Source of the DNA: Gemmatimonadales bacterium UBA2960
GTDB lineage: Bacteria > Gemmatimonadota > Gemmatimonadetes > Longimicrobiales > Gaopeijiaceae
Reading direction: 5' to 3'
Assembly: GCA_002348465.1 (NCBI GenBank)
Contig: DEBI01000020.1
Span: forward strand, 1 to 40,691
DNA: 40,691 bases
Under the pieces are notes generated by a model that saw nothing but the letters and a program-made list of their open reading frames with translations, had not been told where the DNA came from and made no database searches. Position 1 is the stretch's first letter; every line of letters starts with the position of its first letter. Shown in pieces: positions 30,867 to 39,179 of the stretch. Position numbers and translations under genes: made by a program.

Positions 30867-32363
30867 TCAGCCTCGGTCTCGAGCCCATGCCAGAGTTGCT
30901 CGCACTGCTCGGTCCCAACCCACCATCGCGTCCCGTCTGTCAGCGGCATGGTGACCCGGTTCAAAGTGGCTGGCTTCCCCTTGGGCCTGAACGAAGTCCT
31001 CGGCAGTCGACCAGACACCAGCCTTCAGGCCGGCTAGGCCCGCAGCACCGAGTGCCGTCGTCTCGACTATCGGGGCACGCCTTACGGGAACACTCGCTAC
31101 ATCCGCCTGAAACTGCATAAGCCAGTCGTTCAGCGATGCACCTCCATCCACTCTGAGCTCTTCAACGTCCAACTTAGCATCGACCTCCATACCCCTAAGC
31201 ACCTCAGTGGTCCCATACGCCATAGCTTCCAGTGCTGCCCTTACAATGTGGGAAGAGGATGTCCCACGAGTTAGTCCGAATAACGTCCCTCGCGCATCTG
31301 GCTCCCAGTGAGGTGCCCCGAGGCCCACAAACGCCGGCACTAAATAGACACCCCCGTTGTCTTTTAACCCCATCGCAATCTGCTCAGACTGCCCCGCATT
31401 CGTGATTATACCGAGTTCGTCACGTAACCACTGAATTGCCGCTCCGGCGATGAAGACTGAACCCTCGAGAGCGTAGGCTAAGCCACCCGAGGCATCACAC
31501 GCCGCCGTAGTTAGAAGTCCATGTTTAGATCTAACGGGCGTATCTCCCGTGTGAAGAAGAAGGAAAGCTCCTGTGCCGTACGTATTCTTGGCAAAACCGG
31601 CAGTCCAACAACCTTGACCAAAGAGAGCAGCTTGCTGATCGCCAGCCACACCTTGGATAGGAACCTCGATACCGAGATGGTCTACCACACTCATACCGAA
31701 CTCCCCCGAACTGGCTCGAACCTCCGGAAGAAGACCGGCCGGCACACCCAGCAAATCAAGAGCCCAGTGATCCCACGATGAGTCATGCAGATTGAATAAC
31801 AGCGTACGCGAAGCATTCGTTGGGTCAGTAAGATGTGAGCCACCACTCGTGAGCTTCGCGATCAACCATGAATCCACGGTGCCCGCGGCAAGGAGCCCCT
31901 CTTCCGCTTTTCGGCGGATTTCTGGGTCGGACTCCAACAACCACGAGATCTTTGTACCAGAGAAATAAGGATCAAGCACAAGCCCTGTTCTGCGGCCTAC
32001 TTCTTCTTCGTGACCTGCTTCCTTAAGGGAGCGGCACATCGGCGCGGTTCTCCGATCCTGCCACACTATCGCACGATGAACAGGCTCGATGGTTTCCCTA
32101 TCCCACAAAACAACGGTTTCGCGTTGATTCGCGATTCCGATGGAGCAGACTTTGGCTCCCGATGCATCGGCGACTGCATCACGAGCCACTCTCAATGTTA
32201 CCTCCCAGATCTCGTTGGCATCATGCTCGACCCAACCATTCTTGGGGAAGTGCTGTTTAAATTCGGAGTAGCCACGTCCAAGCACACGGCCGTCTGCATC
32301 TATGACAAGGCAAGTCGTCCCCGTGGTCCCTTGGTCGATTGCCAGCACTGCTGAAACAGTCAT
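30867..32363 (-). CDS. glpK: Glycerol kinase
   Basis: GlpK phosphorylates glycerol to glycerol 3-phosphate. It is a FGGY-family kinase of 498 aa. Features: AIDQGTTGTTCLVID at the start (phosphate 1 loop), IGIANQRETVVLWDRE, AIVWQDRRTAPMC, GVAGDQQAALFGQGCW (phosphate 2 region) and VDGGASLNDWLMQFQADVA (adenosine site). These are GlpK rather than xylulokinase signatures. No glpF or glpD lies nearby. It begins 4 bases after the maf stop, so it is probably co-transcribed with dtd and maf. An alternative sugar substrate seems unlikely. Confidence 0.95.
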   Translation of the reverse strand: MTVSAVLAIDQGTTGTTCLVIDADGRVLGRGYSEFKQHFPKNGWVEHDANEIWEVTLRVARDAVADASGAKVCSIGIANQRETVVLWDRETIEPVHRAIVWQDRRTAPMCRSLKEAGHEEEVGRRTGLVLDPYFSGTKISWLLESDPEIRRKAEEGLLAAGTVDSWLIAKLTSGGSHLTDPTNASRTLLFNLHDSSWDHWALDLLGVPAGLLPEVRASSGEFGMSVVDHLGIEVPIQGVAGDQQAALFGQGCWTAGFAKNTYGTGAFLLLHTGDTPVRSKHGLLTTAACDASGGLAYALEGSVFIAGAAIQWLRDELGIITNAGQSEQIAMGLKDNGGVYLVPAFVGLGAPHWEPDARGTLFGLTRGTSSSHIVRAALEAMAYGTTEVLRGMEVDAKLDVEELRVDGGASLNDWLMQFQADVASVPVRRAPIVETTALGAAGLAGLKAGVWSTAEDFVQAQGEASHFEPGHHAADRRDAMVGWDRAVRATLAWARDRG

Positions 32364-32367
32364 GGGC

Positions 32368-32985
32368 TCAGTCTGAGATTTTTGGCGCGATTACGCCGAA
32401 GTCGTAACGGAACCCGATCGCCTCAAGCAGATCGACGAAGGACGCTACAGGAAAACCAATGACTGCATAATAGTCACCATCTACAGACTCCACCAACGAA
32501 GCCCCTAGGCCCTGAATTCCATATCCGCCCGCCTTGTCCATAGGTTCGCCCGTCGCTACGTAGGCTGCTGACGTGTTCCGATCGTAAGTTCTCATACGCA
32601 CTGTCGCGGTTGCTACTGTACTGACGACCCCATGTGGACCCGCGACTGCAATACCGCTTAGCACCTTGTGTCGGCTGCCAGACAGGTCGTTAAGCATATC
32701 AATGGCTGCTCCCTCGTCTTTTGGCTTTCCGAGAATCGCATCTTTGTGAACAACGATCGTGTCCCCACCGACAACCAGAGCATCTCTCTCTCTCTCGGCG
32801 ATGTGCCCAGCCTTGGCTCTTGCCAAACGTTCCACATGCTCTGCTGGTCTTTCCTGCTGCAGGAGAGACTCATCCACATCGGCAGGCAATATCTCTGGCT
32901 TAAGCCCCAGCTGCCCTAGTATATCCGCTCTTCGTGGAGACTGAGAAGCGAGAATCAATCGCAAGGCACCACATGAATAGGTCAT
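32368..32985 (-). CDS. maf: Maf-family nucleoside triphosphate pyrophosphatase
   Basis: Maf proteins hydrolyse dTTP/UTP or modified NTPs to monophosphates and keep non-canonical nucleotides out of DNA and RNA. Conserved parts: LILASQSPRRADILGQLG near residue 10, DVDES, ARAKAGHIA, VVGGDTIVV with the catalytic Asp region, GKPKDEGAAIDMLNDLSGSR and DKAGGYGIQGLGASLVESVD. Length is 205 aa. The substrate subgroup (YhdE dTTP/UTP versus YceF m7GTP) is likely the former but is not settled by reading. Its start overlaps the dtd stop by 4 bases; glpK follows after 4 bases. Confidence 0.93.
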   Translation of the reverse strand: MTYSCGALRLILASQSPRRADILGQLGLKPEILPADVDESLLQQERPAEHVERLARAKAGHIAERERDALVVGGDTIVVHKDAILGKPKDEGAAIDMLNDLSGSRHKVLSGIAVAGPHGVVSTVATATVRMRTYDRNTSAAYVATGEPMDKAGGYGIQGLGASLVESVDGDYYAVIGFPVASFVDLLEAIGFRYDFGVIAPKISD

Positions 32986-33422
32986 CGCTCTAACACCAGT
33001 GTGACAGGACCATCATTAATAAGATCTACCTCCATATCGGCTCCAAACTGACCAGCCTCAACCGATCCAAGGCAGCAGGAGCGCAACTCTTCTACGAAGA
33101 GTTCATAAAGAGAAAGAGCTGCCTCTGGATCAGCAGCATGGACGAAGCTGGGTCGACGTCCCTTGCTCGTATCCCCATATAGAGTGAACTGACTGACGAC
33201 AAGAAGATCTCCTCTGATATCGATCAAAGAACGGTTCATCTTGCCTTCGTCGTCTGGAAATACACGCAGACCGACAATCTTGTCGGCCATCCATGACGTC
33301 ACAGCCGCGTTATCACCGTCTGTGAACCCAACAAGAAGAAGGTGGCCACGTTTAGCCCGTCCCACGACCTGCCCCTCTACTCGGACCTCCGCCCTACGGA
33401 TACGCTGAAGGATCACTCTCAT
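32982..33422 (-). CDS. dtd: D-aminoacyl-tRNA deacylase
   Basis: DTD removes D-amino acids (and glycine) mis-attached to tRNA. The 146-aa length is standard. The N-terminal MRVILQRIRRAEVRV, the LVVSQFTLYGDTSKGRRPSF motif (about residues 74-93) and the carboxyl-terminal NDGPVTLVLER with the Gly-cisPro element are diagnostic. It starts 24 bases after glmS and overlaps maf by 4 bases. Together with maf it gives a small quality-control pair within an amino-sugar operon. Confidence 0.96.
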   Translation of the reverse strand: MRVILQRIRRAEVRVEGQVVGRAKRGHLLLVGFTDGDNAAVTSWMADKIVGLRVFPDDEGKMNRSLIDIRGDLLVVSQFTLYGDTSKGRRPSFVHAADPEAALSLYELFVEELRSCCLGSVEAGQFGADMEVDLINDGPVTLVLER

Positions 33423-33446
33423 TGAACGTCGGTGATACGCACCAGC

Positions 33447-35282
33447 TCACTCCACTGTGACGGACTTAGCCAGATTCCGTGGCTGGTCGACGTCCGCTCC
33501 ACGCATTACCGCAATGTGGTAGGCTAATAGCTGCAAAGGAATCGTGGTGAGGACTGGCAGAAGGTGCGGTAAGGTATGCGGCACCTTGATCATGTGATCG
33601 ACCTTGCCCTGAAGCTCGGGCGCGTCATCTGAGACAATAGCGATAATCTTACCTGATCGCGCTTTCACCTCTTCGATATTGGAGACGACCTTGGAATAAA
33701 TTGGATCCCTGGGAGCAAGCACAACTACAGGCATATCTTCATCGATCAGAGCTATCGGTCCGTGCTTCATCTCCGCTGCCGGATAACCTTCCGCGTGGAT
33801 ATAACTGACTTCCTTGAGTTTTAGTGCTCCCTCAAGCGCAACTGGGAACTGATAGCCACGGCCCAAATAAAGAAAATTCTGGGCATCTTTATAACCCCGA
33901 GCCAACTCTCTGATCTCCTCATCTAGCTTAAGGACCTCTCGGATTTGATCCGGTAGCATCTGCAGGTGCTGCGCGATCTCATGTCCCCTCGCAGCTGACA
34001 TACCGCGGCGGCGACCCATGAACATTGTGAAAAGCGAAAGCGCCACGAGCTGACTTGTGAAGGCTTTGGTCGAAGCCACACCGATCTCCGGCCCCGCGTG
34101 CAAATAGATCCCAAAGTCTGTCTGTCGAGAAATCGTTGATCCAACCGCGTTAACAACGCCCATGGTAGTTGAACCCCGCTGTCGAGCCTCTGTAAGCGCG
34201 GCCAAAGTATCGGCGGTCTCACCTGACTGGCTGATCGCTAGGGTCAATGTGCCCGCTTCAAGAACCGGATTTCGGTACCGGAACTCAGAAGCGTACTCCA
34301 CGCTGACTGGTATTTCGGCGAGTTCTTCGAGCATGTACTCCCCAACAAGCCCGGCATGCCAGCTCGTTCCACATGCCGTAATCACGATGCGCTCTACTTG
34401 AGCTAGTTCACTATCATGCTCAAGGATCCCACCAAGACGCGCATCACTAGAACCTCGAAGTATACGACCGCGCATAACATCAGCGACGCTTGATGGCTGC
34501 TCATAAATCTCCTTGAGCATGAAATGCGGGTATCCACTCTTCTCAATAGAGTCGAGAGCCCACGTAACTTCATGGACTCCCCGCTGCACCTCGTGACCTT
34601 CGAGGTGATATGTGCTATATCCCTCTGCAGTTAGAACCGCGCAGTCTCCATCATCCAGATAAACTACATCTCTCGTTACCTCAATGACTGCGGCAGCATC
34701 TGAACCGGCTAACATCTCTCCATTCTTACCAACTCCGATAAGAATGGGGCTACCGTGTCGCGCGACTACGATCTTCTCGGGATCACGCGACGATACAACC
34801 GCAATCCCGTAAGCTCCATCAACATTACGCAAGGCGGCCTGAACCGCTTTTTCAAGCGGGGCTCCATCTTTCCAGAGGTAATCGATGAGATGAACCACGA
34901 CCTCCGTATCCGTCTCAGACCGAAAGGTGTACCCCTCAGATGCGAGTTGCTGCCTAATGATATCGGCGTTTTCAATAATCCCATTATGAACAATTGCGAT
35001 GTCCCCATCCATCGATGTATGCGGGTGCGCATTGGGCTCGTTAGGGGCTCCATGGGTGGCCCATCGCGTATGAGCAATACCACAGGTTGCCATCTCAGAG
35101 GACACTCCCATCGCATCTTCTAGAACATGGATTTTCCCGGGCTTCTTCAGGACCCGCAGACTCTCGCCATTCATCAGTGCGATCCCGGCCGAGTCATAAC
35201 CCCGATACTCAAGCCTCTTAAGACCGGCTAGGAGAATAGGGGCTGCCTTATTACAGCCCACGTATCCGACGATACCGCACAT
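33447..35282 (-). CDS. glmS: Glutamine-fructose-6-phosphate aminotransferase (isomerizing)
   Basis: GlmS makes glucosamine 6-phosphate from fructose 6-phosphate and glutamine, the first step to UDP-GlcNAc for peptidoglycan and lipopolysaccharide. The N-terminal Cys2 nucleophile (MCGIVGYVG) and HTRWATHGAPNEPNAHPH mark the glutaminase domain. Two SIS domains follow, with ACGTSWHAGLVGEYMLEEL and SQSGETADTLAALTEARQRG in the first and EGYPAAEMKHGPIALIDE in the second. The ending DQPRNLAKSVTVE is the conserved C-tail. Length is 611 aa. No glmS ribozyme fits the 34-base gap before it. glmM lies immediately upstream. Confidence 0.97.
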   Translation of the reverse strand: MCGIVGYVGCNKAAPILLAGLKRLEYRGYDSAGIALMNGESLRVLKKPGKIHVLEDAMGVSSEMATCGIAHTRWATHGAPNEPNAHPHTSMDGDIAIVHNGIIENADIIRQQLASEGYTFRSETDTEVVVHLIDYLWKDGAPLEKAVQAALRNVDGAYGIAVVSSRDPEKIVVARHGSPILIGVGKNGEMLAGSDAAAVIEVTRDVVYLDDGDCAVLTAEGYSTYHLEGHEVQRGVHEVTWALDSIEKSGYPHFMLKEIYEQPSSVADVMRGRILRGSSDARLGGILEHDSELAQVERIVITACGTSWHAGLVGEYMLEELAEIPVSVEYASEFRYRNPVLEAGTLTLAISQSGETADTLAALTEARQRGSTTMGVVNAVGSTISRQTDFGIYLHAGPEIGVASTKAFTSQLVALSLFTMFMGRRRGMSAARGHEIAQHLQMLPDQIREVLKLDEEIRELARGYKDAQNFLYLGRGYQFPVALEGALKLKEVSYIHAEGYPAAEMKHGPIALIDEDMPVVVLAPRDPIYSKVVSNIEEVKARSGKIIAIVSDDAPELQGKVDHMIKVPHTLPHLLPVLTTIPLQLLAYHIAVMRGADVDQPRNLAKSVTVE

Positions 35283-35316
35283 GTGAGGTGATCTCCCTTA
35301 TGGGGTCGTTTTCGTC

Positions 35317-36702
35317 TTAGGAGAAACGGTCAAGTAAACTAGCTGCCCTATCCACAAGCTGCTGCGCTTTCTGCCTAGTGGGAGACTCCGCGATGAGTCT
35401 AACTACCGGCTCTGTTCCTGAGGGACGGATGTGAAGCCAACAACCTTCATTTGGCCAAGCCAGCCGAAGCCCGTCAGACCTGTCTCTAGAATCTCCTCCG
35501 ACTTCCTGTTCGAGTAGCGCATAACCATCTGCTAGCGCTTCATTAGGAAATGAGACCTTTTTCTTAACGATCTCGTAGGTTGGCCAACGACCTACCGCCT
35601 GAGACGGGGTAAGCTTCTCTTCTGCCAGATGGTGAAGTATCAGAGCCGATGCTAAAGAAGCGTCACGTGTGTGATGCAGAGCCGGGAGAATGACACCCCC
35701 ATTTCCTTCCCCTCCAATAACAGCTCCTTGAGCCTGCATCCGTCGAGAGACGTTCACTTCTCCCACGGGCGCTCTCACTAATGGGGAGCTAAATGCCCTA
35801 GCAACATCCTCTACAACAGCGCTCGTCGAAAGGTTTGTGACCACCGTGCCAGGCATACGAGCGAGAACAGAAGCGCACGCTAGAGCAAGCGTAAGATCTT
35901 CCCCCAGCGGTTTTCCTGTCTCGTCCACTATTGAGAGACGATCAACGTCTGGATCGACCGCAAAGCCAACATGAGCTTTAGATTCCGAAACTAGCTGTCC
36001 AAGTTGACCCAAATTCTCCGCAGTGGGTTCGGGATCGCGAGGAAATCTTCCATCGGGATCCATTCCGATGCCAACCACCTCGCATCCGAGCCGCTCAAGC
36101 AACTCCCTAATCACAGGGCCTCCTGCCCCATGCACACAATCGACAGCCACCCGAAATCTCGCCTGACGAATCATCTCTGTATCAAGCTGAGAAAGTTCCA
36201 GGATTGCCTCGAGGTGTCTCTGCCAAGCCGATGTATCTTCCTTCACCGAGCCCAACTCATCCCATGGGACACGGGGTGGGTCTTTCGTAGCCAAATAGGA
36301 ACGGAACCGGTCCGACCCATCAACATCCAAAAAGATAGCTTCACTCGATACCAGCTTTAGGGCATTCCACTCAGCTGGATTGTGACTTGCCGTGACACCG
36401 ATACCACCGATGGCTTTGTGGTGCTGAACCGCCAATAGGATCGTCGGTGTAGGCACCACACCAAGATCAATGACATCGCATCCTACAGACTGCAGCCCCG
36501 ACATAACCGCTCTCGAAAACATCGGGCCCGACCTTCGTGAATCACGACCCAACACCAGTGTACGCCCCCCCTCGATTTCTCGGAGGTGCGCGCCAAACGC
36601 GGCGCTTATCCCAGCCATCAGCTCCGGGGTCAAAGATTCACCTACACGACCCCGCACCCCTGAGACACTGACCATTAGCCCTTCAGGTAGATGAATCGGC
36701 AC
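35317..36702 (-). CDS. glmM: Phosphoglucosamine mutase, archaeal-type GlmM
   Basis: Isomerises glucosamine 6-phosphate to glucosamine 1-phosphate, the step after GlmS. An alpha-D-phosphohexomutase of 461 aa with active-site Ser106 in GVTASHNPAEWNALKL, the metal loop DPDVDRLSIVDE and the phosphate loop RPSGTEPVVRL. The opening MVSVSGVRGRVGESLTPEL and sugar loop GGEGNGGVILP resemble the archaeal GlmM/PMM subgroup rather than the common bacterial GlmM. The neighbouring glmS supports the glucosamine substrate; phosphomannomutase or phosphoglucomutase activity is possible. The start GTG at 36702 has GAGGA upstream, but an ATG ten codons in, with AAGGG before it, is an alternative. Confidence 0.9.
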   Translation of the reverse strand: MPIHLPEGLMVSVSGVRGRVGESLTPELMAGISAAFGAHLREIEGGRTLVLGRDSRRSGPMFSRAVMSGLQSVGCDVIDLGVVPTPTILLAVQHHKAIGGIGVTASHNPAEWNALKLVSSEAIFLDVDGSDRFRSYLATKDPPRVPWDELGSVKEDTSAWQRHLEAILELSQLDTEMIRQARFRVAVDCVHGAGGPVIRELLERLGCEVVGIGMDPDGRFPRDPEPTAENLGQLGQLVSESKAHVGFAVDPDVDRLSIVDETGKPLGEDLTLALACASVLARMPGTVVTNLSTSAVVEDVARAFSSPLVRAPVGEVNVSRRMQAQGAVIGGEGNGGVILPALHHTRDASLASALILHHLAEEKLTPSQAVGRWPTYEIVKKKVSFPNEALADGYALLEQEVGGDSRDRSDGLRLAWPNEGCWLHIRPSGTEPVVRLIAESPTRQKAQQLVDRAASLLDRFS

Positions 36703-36790
36703 AGCCCTGAATCCTCAAAATGTTAAGGAATTAAGCGATTCTTCAAGCCCCATCATGTAGCCCCTAAGATTCTCGCGGATACGGGTGGTG

Positions 36791-36802
36791 CACGTCAACG
36801 TG
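36791..36802. promoter_or_regulatory. Perfect dyad in the divergent glmM/PLP-enzyme region, possible operator
   Basis: CACGT-CA-ACGTG is a 5-bp perfect dyad with a 2-base spacer, lying 73 bases before the plus-strand start at 36875 and 89 bases before the glmM start. The 172-base divergent region otherwise shows no gene and no strong promoter match. A homodimeric regulator could bind here, but a 10-base match may be chance. Confidence 0.25.
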
Positions 36803-36874
36803 ATTCCCGATCTTGCGCCCTGACAAGGCCACTAGAGTTGCAGTTCGGCCATCCACTTTCTACAAGAAACTTTA

Positions 36875-38038
36875 ATGAGCGAAGCCTCTAACGACTTCAG
36901 CTTCGGAACAAAAGCTATCCACGCAGGAGTGGAACCTGAGCCGGTCACAGGTGCCATAATGACGCCAATCTTCCAGACATCGACGTACGTGCAGCCCGCG
37001 GTGGGAGAGCCTCTGTCCGGCAGCTACGACTATGGACGCACGGCCAACCCAACCCGTGAGGCGCTTGAGGCCAGCATAGCTGCTTTAGAGAGCGGCTCGT
37101 TCGGTGTTGCGTTCGCATCTGGCCTTGCAGCCTTGGAAGCAATCGTAAAGAGGCTTTCAGCAGGAGACCACGTAATAAGTGAGGAAAATACTTACGGAGG
37201 CACGACCCGGATGTTCAATCACGTGCTCTCCCGCCTTGGTATCAAGTTCACCTATGTGGACGCGCGCGACTTAGAAGCTGTATCCGCTGCCATCCAGCCT
37301 AATACCAAGCTTATTCACGTCGAAACGCCGACAAACCCGATGATGAAGCTATGTGATATAAGGGCTATTTCTGACCTTGCGCACGCAAATGGCGCCCTGC
37401 TCTGCGTAGACAACACCTTCGCATCTCCGTTCAACCAGCGACCACTCGAGCTAGGTGCAGATTTCACGATGCACTCCTCGACGAAGTACGTGAACGGGCA
37501 TTCCGACGTCATTGGTGGCCTGATAGCAGTTCGAGATCCGGCATTGGCAGACGACCTCTACTTTATCCGGAAATCGTCTGGCGCGGTACCTGGCCCCATG
37601 GACTGCTTCCTGACTCTACGAGGTATCAAGACACTCCATGTACGAATGATCCGTCACAACGAGAATGGTCAGAAGGTGGCTGAATTCCTTGAGGTGCACC
37701 CAAGGGTCGATCGCGTGCTCTATCCGGGTCTCTCGTCTCACGAACAGTACGATCTCGCAAAACGTCAGATGAACGGTTTTACTGGAATGGTTTCGGTCGA
37801 CGTAGGCACCCTTGAGCGCACCAAGGCTCTCACTGAGAACCTTAGGATATTCTCACTGGCGGAGAGCCTCGGTGGAGTAGAGTCACTGGTGAATGTGCCC
37901 GCGCTAATGACACATGGATCAGTACCCGAGGACAGACGCGAAGCCATGGGGATTACACCAGGCCTAGTGCGTTTCTCAGTTGGTATTGAGGATATCGACG
38001 ATATCCTCGCAGACCTCGATCGCGTGCTCCGAATATGA
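36875..38038 (+). CDS. Cystathionine gamma-synthase / gamma-lyase family PLP enzyme
   Basis: A Cys/Met metabolism PLP enzyme of 387 aa. The PLP lysine is K204 in MHSSTKYVNGHSD. YDYGRTANPTREALE, FASGLAALEAI, ENTYGGTTRMF and HVETPTNPMM are the other family motifs in order. The end VRFSVGIEDIDDILADL is typical. It could be cystathionine gamma-synthase (MetB), cystathionine gamma-lyase (MccB) or O-acetylhomoserine sulfhydrylase-like; sequence reading alone does not separate them, and no partner cbs or metX gene is in view. It is the first plus-strand gene after the divergent region. Its ribosome binding site is weak (AAGAAA). Confidence 0.92.
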   Translation: MSEASNDFSFGTKAIHAGVEPEPVTGAIMTPIFQTSTYVQPAVGEPLSGSYDYGRTANPTREALEASIAALESGSFGVAFASGLAALEAIVKRLSAGDHVISEENTYGGTTRMFNHVLSRLGIKFTYVDARDLEAVSAAIQPNTKLIHVETPTNPMMKLCDIRAISDLAHANGALLCVDNTFASPFNQRPLELGADFTMHSSTKYVNGHSDVIGGLIAVRDPALADDLYFIRKSSGAVPGPMDCFLTLRGIKTLHVRMIRHNENGQKVAEFLEVHPRVDRVLYPGLSSHEQYDLAKRQMNGFTGMVSVDVGTLERTKALTENLRIFSLAESLGGVESLVNVPALMTHGSVPEDRREAMGITPGLVRFSVGIEDIDDILADLDRVLRI

Positions 38039-38071
38039 ACGAACAAGGTCTCACCAGAGAGGAGACGTTAG

Positions 38072-39085
38072 ATGGACTACGATAAAGTTGGGTCACAAGA
38101 GAAACCAGAAACACCCGGGGACGAATCCTCAAAGAGAATTCTTCTCGACATTGCGCCCAGCGCTTGGGAACATCCCGCGGACAAGGCAGCTCTCCAAGCA
38201 CTAAGGAGGATTCCAATCTTTGACGAAGTATTGAAGAAGATGTTTGGCTTCTTTGGAGAAAAGCCAATCCGATTAGCCTTTCAGGCTGATGCCGTCAGTG
38301 TCTCAAACAAACAGTTTCCGGAAGTATACCGTCTCTACAAGGAAGCCCTCCGCACTCTGGACGCTCCGCATGAATATCCTCTCTTCATGTCGCAGACCCC
38401 CATGGTGAATGCAGGAGCTTATGGGATGGACAAGCCGTTCATAATACTAAACTCTGGCACACGATTCCTCCTGACAGACGAGGAACTCCAGTACGTCATA
38501 GCACACGAGATCGCCCACATCATGAGCGACCACGTGCTTTATAAGACTATGACAGTCTTACTGATCAATCTCGCCAATATGGGCTTCCCCGTTGTAGGTG
38601 TCGCAGCACGGGCTGTGCTTGTGGGGTTACTAGAGTGGTCACGAAAGTCCGAGCTCTCTTGCGACCGAGCTGGATTACTCGCCATGCAAGACACTGAAGT
38701 CGTAATGAGTGCGATGCTCAAGATGGCGGGAGGACCAACCTCCCAGGACAGAACGGACCTGAACGAGTTCATCGTTCAAGCGGACGAGTACCGAGAGAGT
38801 GGCGATGTCGCGGACCAAGTCTTTAAAGTCCTCAATGTACTTGGGCGTACCCATCCATTTCATGTGTTACGGGTCGCTGAACTACGCGACTGGATCGAAT
38901 CCGGTGACTACGACCGCATTGTCAGCGGGGAATACGCTCGACGCGGAGAACCAGATTCCGCGTACGAAGAAGATCTAAGGGCAGCGGCTTCTGCTTACGC
39001 CGACGAAGCAAGAGACTTATTGGATTCCATTACCGGTGCTGCGATGCGAGCTGGCTCAGACTTCCTGAGTAGCTTTCGAAAGTAG
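38072..39085 (+). CDS. M48 family metalloprotease
   Basis: A zinc metalloprotease of 337 aa. The zinc motif HEIAHIMSDH supplies H145, E146 and H149, and E194 in SELSCDRAG (ExxxD) is the third ligand. A hydrophobic region at about 160-188 (VLLINLANMGFPVVGVAARA) could be a membrane hairpin, as in some M48 proteins. No N-terminal signal peptide is visible, and the first 25 residues are charged. The C-terminal 130 residues hold regularly spaced charged helices after FHVLRVAELRDWIESGDYD. A strong GAGGAG stands 7 bases before the ATG. The physiological substrate is unknown; related proteins act in membrane-protein quality control. Confidence 0.9.
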   Translation: MDYDKVGSQEKPETPGDESSKRILLDIAPSAWEHPADKAALQALRRIPIFDEVLKKMFGFFGEKPIRLAFQADAVSVSNKQFPEVYRLYKEALRTLDAPHEYPLFMSQTPMVNAGAYGMDKPFIILNSGTRFLLTDEELQYVIAHEIAHIMSDHVLYKTMTVLLINLANMGFPVVGVAARAVLVGLLEWSRKSELSCDRAGLLAMQDTEVVMSAMLKMAGGPTSQDRTDLNEFIVQADEYRESGDVADQVFKVLNVLGRTHPFHVLRVAELRDWIESGDYDRIVSGEYARRGEPDSAYEEDLRAAASAYADEARDLLDSITGAAMRAGSDFLSSFRK

Positions 39086-39179
39086 TCCGCGATGTAAGCC
39101 TAATACTTGGGGAATCAGAGCGGACCGATAGAATTGGTTGGCCCCTTTTCTTTCGTCCGTAGCAAGCTAGACTCCGGAA

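Noticed and set aside
35283..35316. glmS ribozyme or riboswitch before glmS
   Set aside because: The gap is only 34 bases, far too short for the ribozyme.
39160..39179. TAGACT as a -10 giving a leaderless purD transcript
   Set aside because: No matching -35 at a sensible spacing; too little support.
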